Positions 35,301-48,400 of a stretch of 64,000 nt of DNA are shown one piece after another (the stretch's first letter is position 1; each line of letters opens with the position of its first letter). The stretch is taken from contig JAKSXM010000142.1 of the NCBI GenBank assembly GCA_022575985.1, positions 6,078,001 to 6,142,000 on the forward strand, written 5' to 3'. A model generated the notes under the pieces. That model was not told where the DNA came from. It saw only the letters and a program-made list of their open reading frames with translations, and searched no databases. The stretch comes from Anagrus nilaparvatae (Eukaryota > Arthropoda > Insecta > Hymenoptera > Mymaridae). The translations under genes were made by a program, and so were the position numbers.

Positions 35301-37173
35301 ATTTTTGCAAAAGGCGAACTTGTCAAATATATTTTTACCCATATACCCTATAAGTTATATAATACGTTAAAATTTTTTTTTATTCGATCAAAATCATATT
35401 ATGTGGTTGTAAATAATGTTGTATAGAAAGAGTAAAAAAAAAGAAAAAGTTATAATATAATACAAAAAAAAAATACTAAGGAATTTAAAAAAAAATATAA
35501 TACTTGAGAAACTACCAAATAATAATATTTAGAGGGTATAGACTACACACTACTTTTACTTTTTATACATATAAAATATGTCAACGAAAAAAAAAGTCCA
35601 ATAAAATATTATAATAAAATACACGTATGGAATTTGAGATAGATAGAAAAAAAAGAAATTTATACATAACCTTGGAATTCAATTTACATGTTAAAAAATA
35701 AAAAAATAAAAATAAAGAATTGCATGAAATTCGTGAAAATTAGTTTTGATAACAAGGGGCCTGATGATATACAAGAGCAAAATGTATATATTTTTTTATG
35801 TCCCTTGAGAATTAAAAGATAGTTATAATATGTAAAAGAAAATAGGGGTTAGCATATAAGGATCAGTATAAGAAAAAGGACTTTTGTGGCTTTTTGTCCA
35901 CCCTTCCAAGAGTGTACTTACGTATTAGTATCTTGGGTACCATAATACTTATATCTTGAATTTTCAGGTTTTATATTTTATTGATAGGGTCACATTTATA
36001 CCTTGTTTCCTCTATATAGTTTAACAACTTTCTATATTTTATTTTCATACAGAATTTTTTTAATGTATTTACAAAAATTATTTCTTGCCAGATTACTAAA
36101 GTTAATGTATTCGAAATTTTCCTTCTTATTTCGCAAACATTTTTTTTTTCAAATTCCCAAAAAATTTTTTTAACGCAAATTTGTTTTAAAATTTACTGAA
36201 GAATTTCTTACAGTGTACTTGAAAATATAAAAAACTTTTTCAATTCAAATAAATGATTAATCAGTTTATTCCCAGCGATTCTAATTCGATCTATTTCAAT
36301 AATAGATGCTGTTAGGCACTGAATCCCCTAAGATATCAATTCTTTATTTTACTTTTAAAAGTTCTTTATTTTTATTTATTCTAAGAATTTCAATTGAATT
36401 AAACAAATATGACATGTTAAATTTTTGTAAATTTTGAGTCATATTTGAATCAAAATTCTGTTTGGCTAATATTGGAGAGCATTTAATTTTAAGGGAAGGA
36501 AAGTTTGAAAATTTTTCCCTAAACCTTTTCAGTTATAGCCAATGGTTTATAAAAAAAATTAAGAATCCTTAAAATTTTACAAATATAATAATAATCCTTT
36601 TCTTTTTCACATTATTCCAATTTTTTTAATAAATTCTCTATCGTACCCATTAGCTTAATGTTTTAAAAATGCCTTTGACCATCAAGTTTTGATTTTTCAA
36701 TTTTATCTCGAAAGTCATCATTTTGTAAATAAATATTTAAAAATATATCAAATAACCGTTCGAAAAATGCATCTTTTCCATCTCCTCTATAATAAATTTC
36801 ATTATTGATGATAATTTTTTTATATCTCTTTTCTTGGAATCTTTAGCATTTTAAAAATCTAGTTTTTTGTAAAAAACTATAAAACTTAAGGATTCTAGAC
36901 ACTGCGAAAAGAATAAATCAAAATTCATAAGGTTTAGCAAAATTATTAATTGCTTAAATAATATTTTTTTATTTAAAAGCTAAAAATTTATTAAAGCTTC
37001 TGAAAGCTTTATTTTGTCTGATAAGATTTTTGTTATTATAAACTTTTTAAATTTAATGACATTGTAATCACTTCAGGTTAGTATAATAATTATAAAATCA
37101 AGACGGAAAATATTATGATACAACAAATTAATAAAATAAAATTCAATTTCTATAATTATTAGGTTAAAAATTT
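32331..37173. other. Gene-poor interval
   Basis: No gene is supported. The distal member of the inverted pair GCTTACAGAATCAACCCCC lies at 32783-32801. The 60-codon ORF at 35188-35370 is unrecognised and AT-driven. The remainder is low-complexity AT-rich DNA. Confidence 0.5.
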
Positions 37174-37179
37174 TTTATT
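37174..37179 (-). terminator. Polyadenylation signal of the cystine-knot peptide gene
   Basis: AATAAA on the minus strand lies about 31 bp after the stop codon at 37211. Position and strand fit the small two-exon gene, though the hexamer is common in this AT-rich DNA. Confidence 0.5.
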
Positions 37180-37210
37180 AAAAATTTTCGTACATAAAGT
37201 AATTAATTAT

Positions 37211-37430
37211 TTAATAACAATAACCTAATGTGCCTATTGGAATACAGTGTCCAGAACAGCAACTTTTGTTTTCAAAGCACTGCAATATTAATAAGTTATC
37301 AATATTTTTAACAAAAATAAAAAATTACTATGCTTACGGATTGTCCTTCTTTTTTACAACTTTCAGCAACTTCGAATAAACTTATTAGTGCCAATAAAAG
37401 GAGACAAATGAAAAGAAAAATTTTAGACAT
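37211..37430 (-). CDS. Secreted cystine-knot (knottin-like) peptide, two exons
   Basis: Exon 1 (37430-37338) and exon 2 (37279-37211, stop included) are split by a 58-bp phase-0 intron with donor GTAAGC and acceptor ATTGCAG. The product is 53 residues. Residues 1 to about 22 form a hydrophobic signal peptide rich in Leu, Ile and Phe. The mature part has six cysteines at positions 25, 32, 38, 39, 43 and 52, spaced C-x6-C-x5-CC-x3-C-x8-C, the framework of the inhibitor cystine knot fold. Such peptides are disulphide-locked and exported; in arthropods they include venom components, defence peptides and ion-channel or protease ligands. Which role applies cannot be told from sequence. A TATA box sits upstream and AATAAA downstream. 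The gene is too short for ordinary ORF cut-offs and the intron splits it further. Chance is unlikely given signal peptide, splice sites and full framework together. Confidence 0.82.
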
Positions 37431-37482
37431 GATGATAGCAAGACTTTTTTAACAGTATTGATACGCTTTTCATTTTCAATCG

Positions 37483-37490
37483 TTTTTATA
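37483..37490 (-). promoter_or_regulatory. TATA box of the cystine-knot peptide gene
   Basis: TATAAAAA on the minus strand lies about 55 bp before the start codon at 37430. A TCAATA initiator-like motif is near 37456-37461, about 25-30 bp downstream, which would leave a short leader of about 30 nt. Confidence 0.5.
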
Positions 37491-37890
37491 CAAGAAAATT
37501 TCTTAATATTTAGCACTAATTACAAGTCACTTACCTCAATTTCGAGAATCGATTAAAAAAATGATAATAATCATAAATATTAATAATTTATGAACTTAAT
37601 ATTTAATAAAATAATATTTGATTAAGCGAAAATAAGATTCTTTTTTAAATATTCATGATTTTACGCATTAAGATGTTAAAAATATTTTGACTACTTACAA
37701 TTTCTCCATTAGGGGGCCACAGAACCAAAAAAATTTTAAAATCAGTTTTTTTGATTTTTAACAAAATTTTTTGATCCTCTGCAATAAAAAAACACATCAA
37801 ACCAGTCTAAAAAAAATTTTTAATTTTATCATCCCTTCAAGAATTTTTGGGAATTCGAAAATTTAGAATTGTAAAAAAAAAAAAAAAAAT

Positions 37891-38629
37891 GGTCGCTGAT
37901 TCCATATCCGATGTCCATTTTGACCTAACGTGGTCCAATTTCGCGTAATTGCCCATTTTAGATCATTTTTAACGTTTTTTGCCATATTTTGTTAAAATTT
38001 TTAATATATTACCATTTTTCTCACGCGACACTAATGTTTTTTAGGTCTCTATACCTAATTATAATATCTACTCATACAAAAAAAAAATGGTAGCCCATAA
38101 TATTCTTGATACGCTATTTTTCACGTTTTTAACGTTTTTGGGATAATTTAAGCTATTTTTATGAACTAATAATACCAATTTTTTTCTACAGCTTGTGGCT
38201 TTCGGGTCACTAAACGAAAATAACACATCTTTTTTTAACAAATAATGTCCAGTGGCCCATAATAAGCGATTCAGAACCAGAAGCTGTAGATAAAAATTGG
38301 TATTATTTCATAAAAATAGCTAAAATTACCCCAAAAAGCGTGAAAAATAGCCTAAAAATCCCTATTCTGGACTACCCTTTTTTTTTTTGTATGAGTATAT
38401 ATGATAATTAGGTATATAGACCCAAAAAACATTGGTGTAGTGTGAGAAAAATGGTAATATATTAAAAATTTTAACAAAAAATGGCAAAAAAACGTTATAA
38501 ATTACCTAAAATGGGCAATTACGCAAAATTAGACCACGTTAGGTCAAAACGGACTTCAGATTTGGAATCAGCGACCTCGAAAACTAAAATTACCGTCGAA
38601 AAATTCCATGGACATGCTCCAGGCCTATA
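37891..38629. mobile_element. Fold-back family copy 3, both arms present
   Basis: The right arm, read on the minus strand from 38629, begins AGTATAGGCCTGGAGCATG and follows the same order as the copies at 19178 and 27384. The left arm (about 37891-38200) is its inverted partner, starting GGTCGCTGATTCCATATCC, but lacks the outermost bases. The centre (about 38200-38280) includes CAGCTTGTGGCTTTCGGGTC and the intact site in which copy 2 has its LTR insertion. The element is non-coding. Confidence 0.8.
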
Positions 38630-38996
38630 CTGATAGGCTTTGGAGGGATATATAAATGATAATTTTAAAACTAACAAAACAATTTTTTTTTTAAATAATG
38701 TTAAACGTCAACTAGAGTTTATGCCCCATCTTCATAAATTATTTATTGTAAGAATTTTTCACAGGCTAGCTAAAAACTAAAAATTAATTAGATTTTTTTT
38801 TTAAATTGATTATTTTTTCATTAAACACTATTTTTTAAATAAAAATTTTTTCATATTTAATTAATATTTATTTTTAAATAAAGAATCCAAATAAATTAAA
38901 AAAAAAATTAATAATAAATAAATATAAAAAATAATAAAATAGTATTTTTTATAATAAATAAACCAAAAAAAAAAAAAAAAAGTAAAAAAAAAAATC

Positions 38997-39078
38997 CGAC
39001 GAGGATGGGATTCGAACCCACGCGTGCAGAGCACATTGGATTAGCAGTCCAACGCCTTAACCACTCGGCCACCTCGTC
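38997..39078 (-). tRNA. tRNA-Ser (anticodon GCT)
   Basis: The 82-nt sequence folds as a class II tRNA. The 7-bp acceptor stem GACGAGG/CCTCGTC is perfect, the anticodon loop CTGCTAA carries GCT (39043-39045), and the T arm contains GGTTCGAATCC. There is an extended variable arm typical of serine tRNAs, and the discriminator base is G. A and B boxes are intact (GTGGCCGAGTGG and GGTTCGAATCC). A long T-run directly after the 3' end on the minus strand fits RNA polymerase III termination. It reads the AGC and AGU codons. No intron is present. Confidence 0.97.
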
Positions 39079-41233
39079 TTGCGGGATGCGTTTGCCTAAG
39101 TGTAGTGGGAATCCTTGCAGTCAAAAATATCCCCACTATTCTAAATTTAAAATTTCATAACTCTACTAATTTTTAACTTGTATTAAATTTCAGTATTTAA
39201 GTATTAATAGCTGATGGATTTAAATAATTTTTTTTTTTTAAATTAAGCTAAAAATTGAAAATTTATCAATTATCAAAATAATTTTTTTTTAAACATAATA
39301 ATTCATTTAAAGTACTAATTAAATTAATTCATTAAAGCCATCGCAAAAACAGTAAATTATTTTTAATTATCTTGAATAATGAGTAAGTCACATTAACAAA
39401 ATAAATAAAAAAATTAAAACTTAAAAATCTGCAAAAAGATTAGCATCAAGATAATTTTAATGGTAAAAAAGTATGATACTTTTTTTTTGTTAAAGTAATA
39501 CATAAGAGAGCGATGAAACCTCAGATAAGAACAAGACTTGGTTGATCTATTAAAAGTATTTATTTTGTCACGCTGAAGGTACTGAGCATCTGCCAGTCTT
39601 TAAATTATTCGCAACATTTGCTTTGTGAAGTGCCAACCCTAAATCAGCCTTTTTTTTGTTCTTTTACGTTGAAATAGAGAGGGTAGAAAAAAATAGTACA
39701 GGGAACTAGTGAACCTGACTAAAATTTAGATCTTTTTTTCTTCTTTTTAGTCTATTAGTATTGTTGTTAAATTTATTACTATAATTATTATATTATTTGA
39801 GTTATTTATTTAATTTGATATTATCTTTTTTTTTTTTGGTGACAGGTGAAATTTATTTTATGTAAGAAATATGGCTAATTTTTTTTTCAGACTAAATAAT
39901 TTTTATTTCTTATAAATTATTTATTTTTTGATATTATTATACACATTTACATATTATTAATTACATTTACATTCGGTAAATACAATTGTGAACTCAAAAT
40001 ATTTATACTTGGTAAATTATCGTGGTAAAAGTTAAAATTGACTTTGATAAATTGAAAAATACTGCTACTTTAGGATACATTTGTTTTCATACAAAATTTA
40101 AAGTGCATTAAATATAAATGTTTTATCTTACATAAAATTTTTTGTAAAAATTACTTCTTAAAATTTGTTTATTTCTAAAATACTCTCTTTGGATAAGGCC
40201 CCAGGTTTACCAAAATGCAAAGAGGGATTGTCTGCTGAAATCTTGTTAATTTAACTTTTTATATTTGGTGGCCAGAGCCAGATCTTTCAAAAGTAAGCAT
40301 ACTTAAATGTAAGTCAGGCTAAAAGATATTATTTACAATAAATATGTACAAGAATATAACTTAGAAATATTTTGGAAATATTACATGTTACTTTAAAAAA
40401 AAAATTTTTTTTTGGGGGGGAGAACCTTTATAATAATAATAATTTTGGTTTAAATTTATTTAATAAAAATCTAATTTTTATTGCTTTTTTTTTTTAATTG
40501 TTTAAAAGTAGTATTTGTTAAAAGTTTAGAATTATTTTTTAAAATAAGACAAAAATATTGATATTTCATTTTTGGAACGGGGCCCTATTGGATCCCCCTT
40601 TGAATACGTGCCTGTTATTTGTTTAAGATAAGTATATACTCTAAGTATTTTAGTTTTTTTACATTACAAATACATAAATTTAAAAAAATATTTGAAAATT
40701 TTAGGTGTTTTTATCTAATCTAAAAGCAGAATAAAAAAAAAAATAATTACAAGATTTCAAAAATTAAGTTAAACACGTGTGTAGTGGAATGTGTGATTAG
40801 AAATTTAACATAATATAAATATTTTAAAAATATTCGCTTAGTTTACATTACGATGTTATCATTTTCAGTCACCTTAATTTCAATTGTTTCTTCTAATGTT
40901 TGTTTTTAATTAATTAACCTAAAGGACGTATTAATTATTTTCATTAAATTATATTTTTTTAATTATTTGTGCAAAGACAATCCAAAAAAAATTTTCGTAT
41001 CAACGATTACAAATCGTACACAACACTATAATATTCATAATGTATAAGTGCTATAACTGTAAAATATTTCGGGCTGGTCACGTGATATTGACTCTTTTTA
41101 GCGAAAACGACTACGACTCCTATATACTTGAGTCATGCCATTGGTGTGATTTTCGCTAACAAAGAGACTACTTAAAGAAAACTTGTTTTTCTCGAGTACT
41201 AAATTTTCGAAAACAACGACTACTCTATAACTA
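39079..41233. other. Intergenic AT-rich sequence between the tRNA and the SNMP locus
   Basis: No ORF, RNA gene or resolvable repeat was seen. It contains poly-A and poly-T runs and a short G run near 40413-40421. Confidence 0.5.
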
Positions 41234-41616
41234 CACTGTAAAAAGTAACTTTCTTATATTAACAAAAAAGTTAGAGCATTTTCGAAAAATTAGTAAATTT
41301 TCAAAAAAATGTGTAAATATTCGAAAAAAATCGTATAGTTACTAAATTTAGTTTATTAACAAAAAATTGGAGTTTTCTCGATTTTTTTTTTGTGAATTCT
41401 TGCAAGAAAAATTGATAATTTACAATTTTTTTTCGAAAATTTACAAAAAATAGTTGTGAATTTGCAACTTTTTTCGTAAAATCACAAAAAAAATCGAGAA
41501 TTCTCGAATTTTTCGATAATGTACTAAATTTAGTAAATTTACGATTTTTATCGAATATTTACAAAAATTTTTGAAAATTCACTAATTTTTCTATAAGAAA
41601 GTTACTTTTTACAGTG
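41234..41616. mobile_element. CACTG-ended palindromic MITE, copy 1
   Basis: This copy begins CACTGTAAAAAGTAACTTTC and ends with the reverse complement. The interior is a ladder of self-complementary TTCGAAAAATTAGTAAATTT-type segments, so the whole 383-bp element can fold into one hairpin. Copies with the same ends lie at 49137-49547 and 56101-56467. The flanking dinucleotides here are TA and CA, so the duplication is not exact. It lies just downstream of SNMP gene A. Confidence 0.85.
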
Positions 41617-42409
41617 CATAAATGTTGCAATTAGCGCACTCTTCGTTAAAAGTCCACATACACGTGACTAGTCTGAAATACTTTATGTGTAATATTTTCA
41701 GAAGCTATTCTATTGATAATATGCATCACTATAATTGGTAATTTATTTATTACATTATTATCAAGACAGTAAATGAGAACATGTATATTTTAGCATTAAT
41801 ATTCAAGGCATAAGTAAAAATTTGCTTCATTTTTCTCTATTAGACTCTAATTAATGTAACAAAATTAGGTTTTTAAATTTTTAATTTTTATTAAAAAAAA
41901 AAATTAATATTTAGTCAAATACATAACTTTTTTTATGCAAGAATTTTGTTTTAAAATTAAAATTCATAAAACAAATTGTTATTTATAAAAATTTTTATGA
42001 AAAATATAAAAAAATACCAATATAAATTTATTAACCCATAAAAATTCAGCAAATTTAATTAAAAAAACGATTAATTTAATTAAATTTTTATACTGTATGG
42101 TAGCATAAAAATTTATTTGTTTATTCTTCATACATAAGAATTCATTCATATAGACACAATATATGAACCCTTCCCTCCTAAACGTACATACAAATACAAA
42201 CATATAAATAAAGACATTTTTTTGTGCCACTAACAATTTAATTTTGAACAGAAATTAATTTTTTAAAGAGTTTATACTTTTTGACTTGCAAATAACAAAA
42301 ACATCAAAAATGACTATTTCAAGAAAAATAAATATTTTTTTTTATATCACAGTTTTTAAAAAAATAGAATCACAAAATTTAATGATAAGCCGTGTTTTAG
42401 ACATTTGTT

Positions 42410-45400
42410 TTAATTTTGTGGCACTTGTGATGGATGATATGGAAAATCATTAACATTTTTGCTTCCACTAACAGTTGATAGATTATTTTGGTGCTTTATT
42501 TTATTTATTACTAATTTCTCACTTTTTTGCATTGCCATAAAGTGTTTAAATCCAGAAAATCCAACCATTGCCATACCGACCAACATCAATAGGTATGTTA
42601 AAACTCTAAAAAAAGTATCAAATATTAAATCTTACAGTTTTTAAAATTTTTAATTAGATTAGAAAACTCGATTGAGATGAAATTAACATTACTCTATATT
42701 TTAAGAATAAATAAATTTATTGATTTTCTTTAAAATATATTCTACTTACTTGGAAAACAGCAACCCAGTATGAGCCATTCTGACTTTGGCTCCAATCCAA
42801 TCAGGTACGGTAATACCCTCTTCAAGCCAAAAAAGGGGTAATAATGCTTCTGGGAATTTTTTCATAAGCTTAAATTTTTCGATCGGTTGGATGAATATAT
42901 TAAATTGTAACCGTTTTTTTGCACTTAGTGGTGAACCAGTAAGTGGATCAAAGTCCAAATATAATTCATGTTCCTCCTATTTAATTTTTAATAAAAAAGT
43001 ATGAATCATACTTTGAAAATTAAAAGACTCAAAGCAAAAATACTTGTATTGAATTTTCATCAAATTTTCTAAAATATCAGCCTTTTATCTGTACAAATTT
43101 TTAAGATGATAGCTTGATGAAATGAATTGAATCTTTCATGCCTCGCCCTTTCTAAAATCTATTAACTCTGTATCTTCCCCCCTATATTGAATCAAAGGCA
43201 CCATATTCAAATATTTTAGAATAATTTAGAAAATTTTCGAAGAAGTTCTAAGTGTGAAAATAAATACACAAACGATTAAAAAATCCCAAAAAGATTAAAT
43301 ACCTGTTCAAATCTTTTAAAAAAATTAATCTTTTATTATTAAATTCATTATTAAATATTTTATTTTTGTTGAGTTTAAAACGACCTTGCTGGACAAATTA
43401 TAAGGAAAAATTCAAAAAACTTTGATTTTTACTCTTGTCAATATTTCATTCTCAATCTGAGAACCTCTTCAGGACCTTTATTTTTTAAGAAATAATTTTT
43501 TAATTTTACAAAATATTACATTGAATTGTTTGAATTACATATATATTTTACATACCATTTAAAAAACTTAACTTGACATTTAAATATTATAAATATTTTA
43601 TTATAAAATCTCTTTTCGCGAACATGCAGTTCATTAAATATTTAGCCCTAAAGATATATTTTCATAAAATAGTATAAACTATGATCCAAAGATCCATGAC
43701 TTGGCTTCGCCTCGGTAGGTAATTTACTTGCAATTTGGGGCATTTTTTTTTACGATGAAAGGTTGTATATGATTTTTCTGCGGCAGGGGTGAGAAATTAG
43801 TATTTACTCCAGTCAAATCGCGGGGGGGGGGGTGTATTTTCACTGGCCAACATGAGATTTGCTCTACTATATGTTTTTTGGATCGCTGATAATGAAAATC
43901 GAGGTTTTTTCCGGGAGATATTTTCAGAACACCCTTAAATTTGCAAAAACTACCCCCAAAAAGTGTTTTTTTTTTATATATTAGCAAATTGCGTTTCTAG
44001 ATTTAGCCAAGAATTGGTCTAAGAGGATTTTTTGAGTCTTGGATCAAGAATTTGAGGTAATTTTTTATGAATAATTAATATTTCACCCTTAAATTAGCCA
44101 AAACAACCCCCCAAAAGGGGTGTATTTGCAATTTTTGCACTTTGAGCAACCAAATTAGGTCCTTAATGATTTTTTGGGTCGCTGATCAAGAATTTGGGGG
44201 AATTTTTCATGAATAATTACTATTTTACCCTTAAATTAGCAAAAACAAACCCTGAAAAGGGTGCATTTGTAACAGAAACTCCTTTTAGGGGTTGTTTTTG
44301 CTAATTTAGGGGTCAAATATTAATTATTCACAAAAAATTTCCCCACATTCTTGATTATTGACCTAAGAAACCAGTATGGATTTAATTTGGTCGCTCAAAG
44401 TGCAAAAATAGCAAAAATATCCCTTTAAAGAGGTTGTTTTTGCTAATTTAGGGTCAAATATTAATTATTTAAAAAAAATTTCCCAAATTCTTGATTAGCG
44501 ACCTAAAAAACCTTCTTAAATCAATTCTTAGCTAAATCTAGAAACTCAGTTTGCTAATATATAAAAAAAACCCTTATTTGGGGGTAGTTTTTGCAAATTT
44601 AAGGGTGCTTCGAAAATAACTCCCGGAAAAGACCCCGATTTTCGTGATCAGCGACCTAAAAAACATATAGTAGAGCAAATATCATGTTGGCAAGTGAATA
44701 TACACCCTAAACCGCGATTTGACTGGAGTAATTCAGGAAATCGTACTTTTGTGGCCACTGTCTAGAAATAGGTACACTGAAAAAAAAATCCGCTTGCGGC
44801 AAGCGGAATTTTTTTTCTCGTCAAACGATTGCAAATGACTTGAAACGTAAAGAAAATTAAAAAAAAAATTTTTTCCCGCTTACTTGGGATATGCGTATTT
44901 CGGTATGACGAGATTTGAGAAAATTTTGGAAAAAGAAAAGAAAAAATGTTTTTTTTAAATTTTCTTTACGTTTCAAGTCATTTGCAATTGTTTGCAAAGA
45001 AAAAAAAATTCCGCTTGCCAGAAGCGGAATTCCGCTAGCCGCAAGCGGAATTCCGGTTGCCGTAAGCGGATTGTCCGCTTGCCGCAAGCGGAATAATTCC
45101 ACTTGCGGCAAGCGGATTTTTTTTTCAGTGTAGTATATTTACGGCTCGCTTCCAGAAAAATTAAGAATGATCCAAATCGCACGTAAATTACCTTCCAAGG
45201 CGAAGCCCAGGTTGGTAAACCGCCATTTTAGGAATTCTTTATTTATAGGCAATGACCGTATAAAATTTTTCTGTGCCTGTGGCGAGAAAACACGTCTATT
45301 CCAGACGCAAAGCGTCCTGGAAATACGTGCTTTCGGGCCCAGGACCAGAAAAATCTCTGAAAAATCTGTTTCGTGTGTAAAAACACCCCTTACCTGCCAA

Positions 45401-48400
45401 TGATGTTTTAAATTGCGGTTGAAAAACAGTGCTAGATAAAAAATTTGATTTAAATTCAAAGTGAGTTTCATTTTTGCAAAGTCTTTTAATTTTAATGGTA
45501 ATTATATAGGTTGGCATTGATATTAAACACAAGATTTGCGAAAATAATTAAGTCAAAATTTGAATCTTGATGAAATTCATAAAAATGCATCAGAAGAGTT
45601 AAAGAGGACAGTTATTTATCAGAATAAAAAGTATCTGATATCTGAAATAGATCTTAAAAAATTAAGTGAGCATCGAGGGACTAAAATTAAACAATAAATT
45701 TGAAAATAACGCTGGTTTATGCGAAAAAGAATCTTAAAAATTTTAAATAATTCATTTTGCTATCATTTTATCTTGTGTTCAATATTCTTTAAAATCATGC
45801 TCTATAGCTTTTGCTTTCTAAAAACCTTCACCAAATACAAATTGACTAACCAATCGAAACTTGAAACTGATTTTAAGCTAACAGCAAATTAGCTTTATAA
45901 ATTAAAGTGAATTTTTCTTACATAAAATAGAAAAATGAAATTATATCCCAATATTTATGAAAATGATCTTTTAATCCTTGAGGCTTTTAATTCTTCGGTA
46001 ATCTTATTATTTGTAACAAAAATTTTATAAGCAGAATTATAGCGAACCAAAAGTTTTGGGTTTTCTTAATAAATATGTTTATATTTGTTATTTTGCTCCT
46101 CATCCAAAAAATAAGTTTAGCCTTGCTAAAAAATTTTTGAACCTTGGTTTTGCAAATTTTAGTCTAATTACATTCAAGTTTCAAGCCACAATATTTTTTA
46201 AGTATAATACTTTTGGAGTAAACTATTTTTTTCTTGTACGCAAAATGGTTACGAAAATTCAGCACTAAAAGTAGGGCAAATTAGTAATCCTGAACGAATA
46301 AAAAATTTTTTTTTTTTTAAATTTAAATAAAGTTTTTAAAATATATTGAAATTTTAATTACCACATTTTTCATTCTATGAAAGAAAAAATTCACCAAATT
46401 TTAAGAAGCTAATTTGGCTAATTAAAAATCAATTTTAAAAGTCAACAGATTAGAAGAGAATTTCAACATTTTTTTCTTTAAAAATTAGTACCTGATTTGG
46501 TTTAAGACCATCAACACTTGCTAAGTAAGATTCATCCCCTCTATAAAAATGAGGATGAGAAGCAACCATAGGAGCTCCAATACATTTGTACAAATCATAA
46601 ACTCCTTTTTTTAAACATTTATCTGGTGATTTACACCAACATTTTTGTTCGGGGAATTCTTCTGGATCTCCCAAATACATAGTATGACGTCTTGTTTTTA
46701 TACCTATAATTGTTTTTGTTTTTAAGCAGTCACATAAACTTAAATTTTTAATTTAGGTCATAAAAAAATGTCGTTATATGGCGGGATATTTGGAAATTGT
46801 CGGAAATGATTTTTTTGTATTCGTTAATTTTTATTCTAGTGCCTTCAAAAAGTTTAATAAAATAATAATATGCAGGCCAACGAGTATTTTAGGCACAAAT
46901 ATATTTTTTTACGTAAAAAAATTGACATAATAGCGAAATCACCCATGAACCTATATATTATAAAAAAATTAATATTTAAAATATGACTTGCATTTAAGAT
47001 TCTATATTTCTTATGCTAAAAAATTGCAACCTGATTCTCTAACATGCAAATTCAGTGAAAATTATAAAATTAATCTAGCCACATGCTGAGTAAGAATAAT
47101 ACTATGTGCATTTTAATTTTTTGTTTTAACAATCTTTTTAATAAACCACACCCTAATTAAAAAAATACTTAATCAAACTAGCAAAGCAATCAGTGGTTAA
47201 TAATGTAAATATTACTTGTAGCTACATTACTTAGTAAATTTTTAATGATATACGAAAAAATATTTAAATTATTATCGATTAATTGCTTTATTAGTAAAAT
47301 CAAATATTTTTTTGGTAGAAAATATTGATCCATTTACTTCTGTTTTAAATAATATAAGCACAAAAAAAAAGATTTTGATTTAATTCTTTCATCCAATCGG
47401 CCGAAAACTGGTATTGAAATGTGAAAAAGTGCAAAATTAATTGTCAATATTATACAATTACACAAAAATAAATTCATGCTCATGCGTCATAACCTGAAAA
47501 AAGCTCATTAAAATTATTTAATAATAAATGTTATTATTTATGATTATTCCATTATTATCAGAACAATTGCCCGAACAGATTAATTGTATAGCACGTAACG
47601 TTGACCAGGTATGCCCATCATTGTATAGGTGGGCCTGCGTTTTGTACCATATACGATTAATCGGTTTGGATGGTTTGTGTAAGTAAATTCAAAATATCAT
47701 GTATATGTCGCAGGCGTTTTGTTATTTTCCGTCACTTTGTAAATAGCCTAGGCGATTTATGAAGTGACGAGGCCGGATTAGGCACTTTGTATTTTAAAAT
47801 AAAAATATAATTTTTAAATAAAAATTACCATAAAAATAACGAAAGTACTAGTCATTTTGTAGCGAGTGAAAAAGATTATTTTAAGAGGATTAAAAAAATA
47901 TAAAAGTACTAGTCGTTTTAGAGTTTTGAAAATTTATCATTTTATGCCTCTATCAATTTCATATTTGTTTATTTACGTTTATTGAAAATTTAAAATAGCC
48001 TAGTCACTTTCTAATTTCTTTGTTCGCAATTAAAACTTGTTTAATAATTTTAGAAATCTGTTTGCATTTGCTGTCATGTAGAAACCACAGATGCTCTAAA
48101 CTGTAAAAAATGCAATAGTCCTATTCACACGAATTGCAGTAAAACAATTATTGAAAAAAATATTAGCAATATATTTTGTTTATTTTGTTCAAATGAAATA
48201 ACTATTACAAATGAACAAAATGAAGCTTACAATGGTATGAAAAGAGCAACTGAAGACATGCTACAAAACAGTAATAAAAAATTTTGTCCAATTAATATTG
48301 GGCAAACGGTTTTAGTAGGTGTACCTAAGGTTGACCGTGGACCTTTAGATGCCCATAATATTCTAGGCAAAGTCGTAATTTTCGGAATGAACTTTATCAA

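Noticed and set aside
34860..35360. Possible inverted ends TATATGGGTAAAAA
   Set aside because: Matching stops after about 14 bp and does not extend inward, so an element is not supported.
42786..43004. 72-residue plus-strand ORF
   Set aside because: It is the antisense shadow of SNMP gene A exon 7.
44857..45532. Several overlapping ORFs of 69-110 residues on both strands
   Set aside because: They translate the hairpin ladder of the MITE and the GC-richer block; the repetitive residues come from DNA repeats.
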